DNA of 64,000 nucleotides from Streptomyces olivaceus. GTDB taxonomy: Bacteria; Actinomycetota; Actinomycetes; Streptomycetales; Streptomycetaceae. A program made the translations under genes and the position numbers. Shown here piece by piece: positions 1 through 7,818 of the stretch (within the stretch, counting starts at the first letter, position 1; each line of letters starts with the position of its first letter). The DNA is taken from positions 1-64,000 of the forward strand of contig NZ_JOFH01000018.1 in the NCBI RefSeq assembly GCF_000721235.1, read 5' to 3'. The notes beneath the pieces are model-generated. The model was given only the letters and a program-made list of their open reading frames with translations, was not told the DNA's origin and made no database searches.

Positions 1-83
1 GTGCGCACCCGCTGCGGATCACCCGGCGTCGGGTCCTTGTCCAGGTCCAGGACATGCCAGTCACTCGGCCTGTGGCCCACCAT
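1..83 (-). CDS. N-terminus of a putative T7SS-type secreted/polymorphic toxin protein (partial)
   Basis: Only about 27 codons are visible; the gene runs off the left edge. Read on the minus strand from the ATG at 81-83, the peptide contains SDWHVLDLDKDPTPGDPQRV. The W-x-x-x-x-[LM]-D-x-DPTPGDPxxVR pattern is, from family knowledge, typical of the first residues of large actinobacterial putative T7SS-secreted or RHS-type toxin proteins, where it precedes a helical WXG-like region. A purine-rich stretch (GGGGG, 7 nt upstream) could be the ribosome binding site, and a GTG directly downstream of the ATG is an alternative start. The family assignment is inferred from a short motif only. The toxin domain, if any, lies outside the window. 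Confidence 0.6.
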   Translation of the reverse strand, partial: MVGHRPSDWHVLDLDKDPTPGDPQRVR

Positions 84-289
84 CACGCAACCCCCGTCAG
101 CCCGTGCGCATCAGCAACAACCCGTAACAGATGCGAACTTACAATGCGTGAGTATCCGAGCGGAAGCCGATTCGTGGGCCCACAGCGGCGACCAGCAGAG
201 CGGTTCACTGTCAGGGACTCGTACGGCTCGCGGCATGGCTTCGGCGCGTACGCCGGACCGGGGTGATTCCGGGGCGGGGGTCGGTGGCC

Positions 290-964
290 CTACCGCAGGG
301 CCTCTGCTACCTCTTGGGCTGCGTGGCGTACGCGTTCGCCGACGCGTTCCGGGACCACCTCCGAGAGCATGACCACGCCCACGCTGCCCTCGACGCCGGT
401 GACGCCGATCAGGGGGGCCGCCGCGCCGCACGCGCCGGCTTCCAGGTCGCCGTGGGTCAGGGTGTAGCCGGGGTCGTCGTCCGTCGGCTCGCCCGCCGGT
501 TGTGCCGCCGGCCGGCGAGCCGCGAGTATCGCCTTGCCCGCCGCGCCACGCTCCAGGGGATGGCGGAAGCCCGCCCGGTAGGCGACGTGGTAGTCGGTCC
601 AGGTCGGCTCCACGACGGCCACGGCCAGGGCCTCCGCGCCGTCCACCAGGGTCAGGTGCGCCGTCGCCCCGATGTCCTCGGCGAGTGAGCGCAGGGCGGG
701 CATCGCCGCCTCGCGGACCAGGGGGTGGACCTGCCGGCCCAGGCCCAGCACGCCGAGGCCGACCCGGGCGCGGCCGCCCAGGTCGCGGCGTACGAGGGCG
801 TGTTGCTCCAGCGTGGCCAGCAACCGGTACACGACCGTCCGGTTCACGCCCAGCTTGTGGGACAGCTCCGTGACGGTCAGCCCGTGGTCCGTGTCGGCCA
901 GCAGCTTGAGGACCCGAAGGCCCCGGTCGAGCGTCTGAGAGGTCTCCGCGGTCACGACGCCCAC
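290..964 (-). CDS. IclR-family transcriptional regulator
   Basis: 224 residues. The N-terminal winged helix (about 10-75) reads LDRGLRVLKLLADTDHGLTV then a recognition helix around NRTVVYRLLATLEQHALV, typical of IclR. The C-terminal effector domain (about 85-220) includes the RHPLERGAAGKAILA segment that lines the ligand pocket in the family. It is slightly shorter than the usual 250-270 aa because the effector domain is compact. The GTG at 964 is used; a second GTG three codons in is possible. Its ligand cannot be told from sequence. No catabolic gene lies directly beside it in the window; the neighbours are a putative toxin gene downstream and a helicase gene upstream, all on the minus strand. 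Confidence 0.85.
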   Translation of the reverse strand: MGVVTAETSQTLDRGLRVLKLLADTDHGLTVTELSHKLGVNRTVVYRLLATLEQHALVRRDLGGRARVGLGVLGLGRQVHPLVREAAMPALRSLAEDIGATAHLTLVDGAEALAVAVVEPTWTDYHVAYRAGFRHPLERGAAGKAILAARRPAAQPAGEPTDDDPGYTLTHGDLEAGACGAAAPLIGVTGVEGSVGVVMLSEVVPERVGERVRHAAQEVAEALR

Positions 965-1002
965 TCCTTCGTGGTGAGGTCGGCGGCCCTCTCGCGTCGG
1001 AT

Positions 1003-1028
1003 GCGTCGTCGAGTCCCGTCGACGACGC
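1003..1028. repeat. 10-bp inverted repeat upstream of the IclR gene
   Basis: GCGTCGTCGA (1003-1012) and TCGACGACGC (1019-1028) form a perfect 10-bp stem with a 6-nt loop. It sits about 39 bp upstream of the IclR start and about 230 bp beyond the helicase stop. It could be an operator for autoregulation, a leader hairpin, or a late terminator for the helicase transcript. The remainder of 965-1259 shows nothing I can name. Confidence 0.4.
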
Positions 1029-1259
1029 GCTTCAGAGGCCGCCGATCGGCTGACGACCCGGTGGTGCCCGGGCCCAGTCTCGCTTCACGGCTGCGCTCCG
1101 CGGCGGCGCTGCCACGGGGCGTGTGCGTAGCCGGACAGTAACCACCCGGTCCGCTCAGCGGAAGGCTCCGTCCAGAATCCGGGCGCCAACCGTTATCGAC
1201 TGACGGGTTTTGTCCTCATACGTCTCGTACCCGGTCCGTACGCGCACGCGTCGGCGGCG

Positions 1260-3056
1260 TCACTTCATCCGCGTCGCCCACTCCTGCACCTTGGCGATGC
1301 GCTGGCGCAGTTGCCCGCCGGTCGCCTCGGCGCTGGGCGGACCGCCGCAGACGCGGCGCAGTTCGGTGTGGACGACACCGTGCGGCTTGCCGCTCTGGTG
1401 GACGTAGGCGCCGACCATGGTGTTGAGCTGCTTGCGCAGCTCCATCAGCTCCTTGTGGGAGACCACCGGGCGCCGGTCGGCGGGCAGTTCGAGCAGGTCG
1501 GCCTCGTCGTCGGGCTTCTTGCGGCTGTGCGCGATCTGCCGGGACTGCCGCTTCTGGAGCAGCAGCTGGACCTGGTCGGGTTCGAGGAGCCCGGGGATGC
1601 CGAGGTAGTCCTGTTCCTCCTCGCTCCCCGGGTGGGCCTGCATGCCGAACTCGGCGCCGTTGTACATGACCCGGTCGAAGGTGGCCTCGGACTCCAGCGC
1701 CTCGAAGGCGAACTGCTCCTGCTCGCCGGTGTCCTCGTCCTGCTCCCGGTTCGCCTCGTCCATCTCCTTCTCGGACTCGGCGTAGGGGTCCTCCTCGCCC
1801 TCCTTCTTGGGCTTGTCGAGGACGTGGTCCCGCTCGCGCTCCATCTCGTTGGCGAAGGTGAGCAGGTCGGGAACGGTGGGGAGGAAGACGGACGCGGTCT
1901 CGCCGCGCCGGCGGGACCGGACGAAACGGCCGACCGCCTGGGCGAAGAAGAGAGGGGTGGAGATGGTCGTCGCGTAGACGCCCACCGCGAGGCGGGGGAC
2001 GTCGACGCCCTCGGACACCATGCGGACGGCGACCATCCAGCGGGCGGTGCTGCCGCTGAAGTCGTCGATGTTCTTGGAGGCGCCGGTGTCGTCGGACAGG
2101 ACGACGGTGGCCTTGTCGCCCGTGATCTCGCGGATCAGCTTGGCGTAGGAGCGGGCCGCGTCCTGGTCGGCGGCGATGACGAGCGCGCCGGCGTCCGGGA
2201 TGGCCTTCCTGACCTCGGTGAGCCGCTGGTCGGCGGCGCGCAGCACGGCGGGCATCCACTCGCCGCGCGGGTCGAGCGCGGTGCGCCAGGCCTGGCTGAC
2301 GGCGTCCTTCGTCATGGGCTCGCCGAGCCGGGCCGCGATCTCGTCGCCCGCCTTGGTGCGCCAGCGCATGTTGCCGCTGTAGCTCATGAAGATGACGGGG
2401 CGCACGACGCCGTCGGCGAGCGCGGAGCCGTAGCCGTACGTGTAGTCGGCGGCCGAGCGGCGGATGCCGTCGTTGCCCTCCTCGTACGCCACGAAGGGGA
2501 TCGGGTTCGTGTCGGAGCGGAAGGGCGTGCCGGTGAGCGCGAGGCGCCGGGTGGCCGGCTCGAACGCCTCCAGGCAGGCCTCGCCCCAGGACTTCGAGTC
2601 GCCGGCGTGGTGGATCTCGTCGAGGATGACGAGGGTCTTGCGCTGCTCGACGCGGTTGCGGTGCAGCATGGGGCGCACGCCGACGCCCGCGTACGTGATG
2701 GCGATGCCCTGGTACTCGCGGCTGAGCGGGCCCGCGCTGTACTCGGGGTCCAGCCTGATCCCTATCCGGGCCGCGGCCTCCGCCCACTGCTTCTTCAGGT
2801 GCTCGGTCGGCGCGACGACGGTCACCTGCTGCACGACGTGGTGGTGCAGCAGCCAGGACGCCAGCGTCAGCGCGAAGGTCGTCTTTCCGGCGCCGGGCGT
2901 GGCGACCGCCAGGAAGTCCCGGGGCTGGTCCTGGAGGTACTTCTCCATCGCCCCCTCCTGCCAGGCCCGCAGCTTGCCGGCGGTGCCCCACGGGGCACGG
3001 CCCGGGAAGGCCGGGGACAGGTGGTGCGACGTGCTGGAGCTGGCGGTGGTAGTCAC
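1260..3056 (-). CDS. DEAD/DEAH-box superfamily 2 helicase
   Basis: 598 residues from the GTG at 3056, which gives VTTTASSSTS and has GGAG just upstream (short 3-nt spacing); an in-frame longer start at 3155 is less likely. Motif I is ATPGAGKTT (about 52-60), motif II is DEIH (146-149), motif III region TGTPF (about 175-179), and a motif VI-like QAVGRFVRSRR lies near residue 410, so both RecA-like domains of an SF2 ATPase are present. The acidic linker rich in E/D (about 440-480) and a basic C-terminus are extra. The overall type resembles XPB/UvrB-like DNA-repair helicases found in actinobacteria, but substrate and partners are not determinable here. It is transcribed alone, with a 145-bp gap to the MFS gene. 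Confidence 0.85.
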   Translation of the reverse strand: MTTTASSSTSHHLSPAFPGRAPWGTAGKLRAWQEGAMEKYLQDQPRDFLAVATPGAGKTTFALTLASWLLHHHVVQQVTVVAPTEHLKKQWAEAAARIGIRLDPEYSAGPLSREYQGIAITYAGVGVRPMLHRNRVEQRKTLVILDEIHHAGDSKSWGEACLEAFEPATRRLALTGTPFRSDTNPIPFVAYEEGNDGIRRSAADYTYGYGSALADGVVRPVIFMSYSGNMRWRTKAGDEIAARLGEPMTKDAVSQAWRTALDPRGEWMPAVLRAADQRLTEVRKAIPDAGALVIAADQDAARSYAKLIREITGDKATVVLSDDTGASKNIDDFSGSTARWMVAVRMVSEGVDVPRLAVGVYATTISTPLFFAQAVGRFVRSRRRGETASVFLPTVPDLLTFANEMERERDHVLDKPKKEGEEDPYAESEKEMDEANREQDEDTGEQEQFAFEALESEATFDRVMYNGAEFGMQAHPGSEEEQDYLGIPGLLEPDQVQLLLQKRQSRQIAHSRKKPDDEADLLELPADRRPVVSHKELMELRKQLNTMVGAYVHQSGKPHGVVHTELRRVCGGPPSAEATGGQLRQRIAKVQEWATRMK

Positions 3057-3201
3057 GGTCTCCGAAGGGGGTAGAACGACGGCTCGGCCACGTATGACAA
3101 CGGGCCACCCTACCGGCGGGCCGGCCCGGTCGACGCGCGCCCGGGGGCGGGTCACCCCCGGGTGGGACGGACGTCACAACCGCCCCGCCGGCCCTCCGCG
3201 G

Positions 3202-4662
3202 CTACTTCTCGCGCAGCCGCGTCGCCACCCACGCGCCCACCAGCGCCACCGCCGCCATCGGCAGGAACACGGCGGTGAACGCGGCCGGGTGGGAGCCGGC
3301 CGCCCCGTCCGCGCCCGTGGCGGCGTGGGTGACCGTGCCGCCGCCGAGGGCCGCGAAGGCCGCGCCGCCGGCCGACAGCAGGACGACGTTGGACAGGCCG
3401 TCCGAGATCTGCAGAGCGGCGGAGTTGGACCCGGCCTCCCTGGGGGCGGAGAGCTTCAGCAGCAGCACGCTGGTGGAGGAGATCACCAGGCCCATGCCGA
3501 AGCAGCCGAAGCCCCAGGCGACGGCCACCGTCCAGGCGGGTACGGCGTCGATCAGCACGCTGGGTGCCGTGGCGACGGCCGCCGCGACCAGGACCATGCC
3601 GAGGGCCATCAGACGTTCCCGGTACGGCTCCAGGCGCGTCCGGGACTGCAGCCACGAGCCCCCGGCCCAGGTGGCGCCGCCCGCCGCCAGCGACAGACCG
3701 GCGAGCGTGGGACTGAGCCCGCGCTGGGTGACCAGCATCAGCGGGACGAAGGACTCGGCCGCGACGAAGGACCCGGCGGCCACGCCGCGCAGCAGGACGA
3801 CGGAGGGCAGCCCACGCGCCGCCCGGTAGGTGCCGCGCGGCAGCAGGCCGAGGACGGCCGGGACGAGCAGCGCCACGCCCACCGCCCCCGGCAGCAGCGA
3901 CACCCACCGCAGGTCCTGGGCGGCGTACTGGAGCAGTCCCGCGCCCAGCGAGACGGCGAGAGCGAGGCGGATGCGGCGCCCGTCGAAGGAGGCCGGCGCG
4001 TCCGCTCCGCCCACCCGGCCCGCCGCCCGGCTGCGTATCTGCGGCAGCGCGAGGGCCAGCGGGACGACGACCAGGACCGGGATGCCGACGAACACCCAGC
4101 GCCAGCCGAGGTGCTCGGTCACCGCCCCCGAGGCCAGCGGGCCGACGACCGAGGGAACGACCCAGCCCGCCGCGAACGCCGCCATGATCGCGGGCCGCAG
4201 CCGCTCCGGGTAGGCCCGCCCGACGACGACGTACAGCGCGACGACCACCAGCCCGCCGCCGAGCCCCTGCACGGCCCGCCCGAGGATGAACAGCCACATC
4301 GCACCGGCCGTCCCGGACAGCACGAGGCCCAGCGCGAAGGAGGCGATGCCGCAGGTCAGCGGTGCCAGCGGGCCCCGCCGGTCCGACCACTGGCCGGAGA
4401 GCACCATCCCGAAGAGGCTGGTCGTGAAGTACCCCGAGAACGCGAACGCGTACAGCGACACCCCGTCCAGCTCCCGCGCCGCCACCGGCATCGCCGTGCC
4501 GACCGCCGTCGCCTCGAAGGCGATCAGCACGACGACGGAGACGATGCCGACGCTCAGCGCCCGGTAGGCGCGGCTCAGCACGGTCTCGGCGGGAGCGGCG
4601 GTACGGAGAGAGGCCTCGGCGGATACGGCGACCTCGGTGTCGCGGGGCTCAGGGACGGTCAT
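3202..4662 (-). CDS. Major facilitator superfamily transporter
   Basis: 486 residues and strongly hydrophobic, with 12 to 14 predicted helices beginning near residue 35 (ALSVGIVSVVVLIAFEATAV). The loop GQWSDRRGPLAP matches the MFS motif A (G-x-x-x-D-R-x-G-R/P) between helices 2 and 3, and LGRAVQGLGGG resembles motif B/C of drug:proton antiporters. Length and motifs favour a DHA-type multidrug or metabolite exporter of the inner membrane. No regulator sits beside it. The start ATG at 4662 is preceded by a weakly purine-rich stretch. The substrate is unknown. Confidence 0.8.
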   Translation of the reverse strand: MTVPEPRDTEVAVSAEASLRTAAPAETVLSRAYRALSVGIVSVVVLIAFEATAVGTAMPVAARELDGVSLYAFAFSGYFTTSLFGMVLSGQWSDRRGPLAPLTCGIASFALGLVLSGTAGAMWLFILGRAVQGLGGGLVVVALYVVVGRAYPERLRPAIMAAFAAGWVVPSVVGPLASGAVTEHLGWRWVFVGIPVLVVVPLALALPQIRSRAAGRVGGADAPASFDGRRIRLALAVSLGAGLLQYAAQDLRWVSLLPGAVGVALLVPAVLGLLPRGTYRAARGLPSVVLLRGVAAGSFVAAESFVPLMLVTQRGLSPTLAGLSLAAGGATWAGGSWLQSRTRLEPYRERLMALGMVLVAAAVATAPSVLIDAVPAWTVAVAWGFGCFGMGLVISSTSVLLLKLSAPREAGSNSAALQISDGLSNVVLLSAGGAAFAALGGGTVTHAATGADGAAGSHPAAFTAVFLPMAAVALVGAWVATRLREK

Positions 4663-4868
4663 GGTCGCCAGAGTAAGGGCCGCAGCACGCCTTCACCCCT
4701 GTCGGGAGGCGGTACCGGACCGGGACCTTGGTCGTACGACCACGTATCCGCGGACGGCTTGCCCGCGCCCGTTCATGAACGCCGTGTGGCAGTCGTGTTG
4801 CGGCCTGCCCGGAATCCTTGAGTACCGCCCATGCCCCGGCCTACCGTCGTGATCACCGAGTTCGACAC

Positions 4869-4940
4869 GGCCGTGTGCCCGAGTGGTTCAGGGGCTCGCC
4901 TGCAAAGCGAGTTACGTGGGTTCGAATCCCGCCACGGCCT
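4869..4940 (+). tRNA. tRNA-Cys(GCA)
   Basis: A complete 72-nt cloverleaf. The acceptor GGCCGTG pairs with CACGGCC, the anticodon stem is CTCGC/GCGAG with loop CTGCAAA (anticodon GCA), and the T-arm is GTGGG/CCCGC with TTCGAAT. The discriminator base is U73, the known identity element for tRNA-Cys. CCA is not encoded (the genome reads TCTA after the stem). It stands alone rather than in a tRNA cluster. Confidence 0.93.
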
Positions 4941-5140
4941 CTACCCGCCTGACAGCGGTGTTTCCGGGTGCCTGCGCGTACCTGCGCCGGACGCGCCCTC
5001 TCTTCTGCCCCTGACCGAATCCGCCGTGCCGTCCTCCGCCGGTGAGACCGGTGATGCGACAGATGCGGCGCCCAGGTGCCCATGTGCTCAGGCGCCCCGG
5101 CGGTCCGCTGCCCGCAGCCGGCGCGGGGGCGGGCCCGCGT

Positions 5141-5146
5141 TAGATT
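5141..5146 (+). promoter_or_regulatory. -10 element of a probable leaderless promoter
   Basis: TAGATT lies six bases before the GTG start of the Lon-like protease gene, the spacing expected when the transcript begins at the start codon. No Shine-Dalgarno sequence is visible, which agrees. No convincing -35 box is seen. Confidence 0.5.
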
Positions 5147-5152
5147 GACTCC

Positions 5153-5932
5153 GTGCTCTCTCGTCTCACGCGTCCCCAGGTCCTCGCCGTATGCGGGCTG
5201 CCCGTCGTGGCGCTGCTCGCCACCGTCGTGTTCGCGCCGCTGCCGTTCTCCGTGGCGCAGCCGGGGCTGACGGCCGACGTGCTGGGTGAGAACCAGGGGA
5301 AAGAGGTGATCACCGTCAGCGGTGCGCCGGCGCACGACACCAGCGGGCAGCTGCGGATGACGACGATCGAGGCGACCGGGCCGGACGCGAGTATCCGCCT
5401 CGGGGACGTGCTCAGCAGCTGGTTCGACACCGACCGGGCCGTCATGCCCCGGGACGCCGTCTACCCGAACGGCGACGACGTCGGCGAGATCGAGGAGTAC
5501 AACCAGGAGCAGATGAAGGAGTCGCAGGACACCGCCACCACGGCCGCGCTCCGGTATCTGCGGCTGGACAAGGACGACGTCGACGTCGAGCTGCGGCTGG
5601 AGGACGTCGGCGGGCCCAGCGCCGGGCTGCTGTTCTCGCTGGGCATCGTCGACAAGCTCGGCGCCGACGACCTCACCGGCGGCAGGGTCGTCGCCGGGAC
5701 CGGCACCATCACCGGCGGCGGCGAGGTCGGGCCCGTGGGCGGCGTGCCGCTCAAGACGCAGGCCGCGCGGCGGGACGGGGCGACCGTGTTCCTGGTGCCG
5801 GAGGCGGAGTGCTCGGACGCGCAGGCCGAGCTGCCGAAGGGGCTGCGGCTGGTCCCGGTGACGACGCTCAAGGGCGCGGTCGACTCGTTGAAGGCGCTGG
5901 GGAGCGGGAAGGGGAACGTGCCCGCCTGCTGA
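5153..5932 (+). CDS. Membrane-anchored Lon-like (S16) serine protease lacking a PDZ domain
   Basis: 259 residues. One N-terminal membrane anchor (about 8-32) is followed by an extracytoplasmic region and a C-terminal Lon-type proteolytic domain. The Ser-Lys dyad is visible: Ser156 in GGPSAGLLFSL and Lys201 in GVPLKTQAA, 45 residues apart as in Lon enzymes. The organisation resembles the YlbL family, but those proteins are usually about 340 aa with a PDZ domain between anchor and protease; here the intervening segment (about 50-130) is too short for PDZ. Substrate presumably a secreted or membrane protein. The start is the GTG six bases after a -10-like TAGATT, so probably leaderless. It is convergent with the solute transporter operon. 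Confidence 0.85.
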   Translation: MLSRLTRPQVLAVCGLPVVALLATVVFAPLPFSVAQPGLTADVLGENQGKEVITVSGAPAHDTSGQLRMTTIEATGPDASIRLGDVLSSWFDTDRAVMPRDAVYPNGDDVGEIEEYNQEQMKESQDTATTAALRYLRLDKDDVDVELRLEDVGGPSAGLLFSLGIVDKLGADDLTGGRVVAGTGTITGGGEVGPVGGVPLKTQAARRDGATVFLVPEAECSDAQAELPKGLRLVPVTTLKGAVDSLKALGSGKGNVPAC

Positions 5933-5959
5933 GCGGCAGCGCGACGCTCCTACCCCTCC

Positions 5960-6955
5960 TTAGCCCTCCTTCACGAAGCCCTTCTCCTTCATCCAGTCCA
6001 GGGCCACCTGGTGCGGGTCCTCGCCGTCCACGTCGACCTTGGCGTTGAGGGTCTGGGCGACGTCGTTGTCCAGCGCCTTGGTGACCGGGTCGAGGACCGA
6101 CGCGATCGCCGGCCACTTCTTCAGGGTGGCCGTGCGGACCATGGGCGCGGCGTTGTAGTTCGGGAAGAACTTCTTGTCGTCCTCCATCACCGCCAGGTTC
6201 ATGGACTTGATCCGCCCGTCGGTGGTGTACACCTCGCCGTAGGTGCAGGCGCCCTTCGCGGTCTGGGTGTAGATGATGCCGGTGTCCATCTGCGTGATGT
6301 TCCCGGCGGGCAGCGACATGCCGTACGCCTTCTCCAGTCCCGGCAGGCCGTCCGCCCGGTTGGCGAACTCGCCCTCCACGCACAGCGTCACCGCACCCGG
6401 GTCCGACTTCGACAGCTCGGTGACCTCCGAGAGGGTCTTCGTCCGGTACTTCTTGTAGTTCGACTGGTTCATCGCCAGCGCGTACGTGTTGTTCAGGCGG
6501 GCCGGCGGCAGCCACGTCATCCCCTTCTTCGCGTCCGCCTCCTTCACCGCCTGCCACTGCTGCTCCGGGTCGGGGATCGGCCTGCTGTTGCCCAGGTACG
6601 TGATCCAGGCCGTGCCCGTGTACTCGTACGTGGCGTCGGCGTCGCCGTTCTCCACCGCCGCGCGGGTGCCGACGGAGCCCTGGATGCCCGTGCGGTCGAG
6701 CACCTCCGCGCCGGCCGCCTCGAAGGCGATGCCCATGATCGCGCCGAGGACCAGCTGCTCGGTGAACTCCTTGGACGTGACGGTGAGGTCCGCGCCCTCC
6801 AGGGGCCGCCCCTTGCCGATCGTGCCGGGCTCCACGTCGTCGACCATCGGGGAGCCGCTGGTCAGGCCGCACGCGGCGGAGGCCGTCAGGAGCGAGGCGG
6901 CCAGCAGCGAGTACGTACGCCGGTTCGTCCGGCCCAGGGGTCCCTGTCGTCTCAT
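5960..6955 (-). CDS. Glycine betaine/choline-type ABC transporter substrate-binding lipoprotein
   Basis: 331 residues from the ATG at 6955. The N-terminus (MRRQGPLGRTNRRTYSLLAA) is a signal peptide ending at Cys29 (TASAAC), a slightly atypical lipobox. The mature part opens with GADLTVTSKEFTEQLVLG, the hallmark of the OpuAC/ProX-like family that binds quaternary ammonium compounds; the aromatic-rich EYTGTAWITYLG segment matches the conserved ligand-site region. It is the last gene of a four-gene operon: its ATGA start overlaps the stop of the upstream permease, indicating translational coupling. Role: extracellular capture of betaine, choline or a related osmolyte for import. Exact ligand is inferred from family only. 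Confidence 0.88.
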   Translation of the reverse strand: MRRQGPLGRTNRRTYSLLAASLLTASAACGLTSGSPMVDDVEPGTIGKGRPLEGADLTVTSKEFTEQLVLGAIMGIAFEAAGAEVLDRTGIQGSVGTRAAVENGDADATYEYTGTAWITYLGNSRPIPDPEQQWQAVKEADAKKGMTWLPPARLNNTYALAMNQSNYKKYRTKTLSEVTELSKSDPGAVTLCVEGEFANRADGLPGLEKAYGMSLPAGNITQMDTGIIYTQTAKGACTYGEVYTTDGRIKSMNLAVMEDDKKFFPNYNAAPMVRTATLKKWPAIASVLDPVTKALDNDVAQTLNAKVDVDGEDPHQVALDWMKEKGFVKEG

Positions 6956-7818
6956 GTGCCCACCTCCAGGCCCCGCGGGCGCAGCAGCAGTTCCGCCAGC
7001 GACGCCAGCCAGTCCACCAGCAGCGCGAGCGCCACGGTGAGGATCGAGCCCAGCACCAGGACCGGCATCCGCTGGCTGGTGATGCCCGTGGTGATCAGTA
7101 CGCCCAGACCGCCGCCCCCGCCGAAGGTCGCCAGCGTCGCCGTACCGACGTTCAGGACGAGCGCGGTGCGCACGCCGGCCAGGATGAGGGGGACGGCCAG
7201 GGGGAGCTCCACCCGGGTGAGGACGCCGAGCGGGGACATGCCGATGCCGCGGGCCGCCTCCAGGAGCGTCGGGTCGTTCGCCTTCAGGCCCGCGATGGTG
7301 TTGGACAGCACGGGCAGGACGGCGTAGATGATGATGCCGATCAGGGCGGCCCGGCGGCCGATGCCCAGCCAGATCACCAGCAGGGCGAGAAGGCCGATCG
7401 CCGGGGTCGCCTGGCCCATGTTGGCGAAGGCCATCGCGAACGGCGTGGCCTTCCGGAACGCCCCGCGCGTGAGCAGGATGCCCAGCGGGATCGCGATGAT
7501 CAGCACGAAGAAGGTGGAGATCACCGTCAGCTCGACGTGCTGCCACAGGGCCTTGGTGACCTGGCCGTTGCCGAGGGCGTTGCGGCTGAGCGCGTCCAGG
7601 TCGGCCTGCCGGAACCACAGCCACGTCGCCAGCAGTACGGCGATCAGGACCACGGGCAGGAAGGTCAGCTTCCGCCAGCCGACCCGGGAGGCGCCCGCCG
7701 TCCGGGGACGCGGGGGCGCCTGCTCCGCGCTCTCGCCCTCGTCCCGGAAGGCCAGCCCTTTGACGTCGTGCTCCCCCTCGGGGCGGCGGCCGGGGGAGGG
7801 CCGGGCGGTGCCGCTCAC
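6952..7818 (-). CDS. Quaternary-amine ABC transporter permease
   Basis: 288 residues from the GTG at 7818, which overlaps the ATPase stop as GTGA. After an approximately 50-residue hydrophilic N-terminus there are about six membrane helices. The EAA loop, which contacts the ATPase, reads EAARGIGMSPLGVLTRVELP. The sequence belongs to the OpuB/ProW permease class and is paralogous to the permease at 9166-9813, so the importer has a heterodimeric channel. The N-terminal extension rich in Pro/Arg/Glu is unusual for the class and is absent from the partner permease. Confidence 0.88.
   Translation of the reverse strand: MSGTARPSPGRRPEGEHDVKGLAFRDEGESAEQAPPRPRTAGASRVGWRKLTFLPVVLIAVLLATWLWFRQADLDALSRNALGNGQVTKALWQHVELTVISTFFVLIIAIPLGILLTRGAFRKATPFAMAFANMGQATPAIGLLALLVIWLGIGRRAALIGIIIYAVLPVLSNTIAGLKANDPTLLEAARGIGMSPLGVLTRVELPLAVPLILAGVRTALVLNVGTATLATFGGGGGLGVLITTGITSQRMPVLVLGSILTVALALLVDWLASLAELLLRPRGLEVGT

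Noticed and set aside
1..372. A 123-codon plus-strand frame at the left edge
   Set aside because: It overlaps the end of the IclR gene and the putative toxin start in antisense, has no family match I recognise, and its codon positions lack the usual third-position GC bias.
3056..3155. Longer start for the helicase
   Set aside because: The extra 33 residues are Arg/Pro-rich and lack a ribosome binding site; the GTG at 3056 starts a family-like N-terminus.
4869..4940. Integrated element at the tRNA-Cys
   Set aside because: No integrase, excisionase or direct repeat of the tRNA 3' end is visible on either side.
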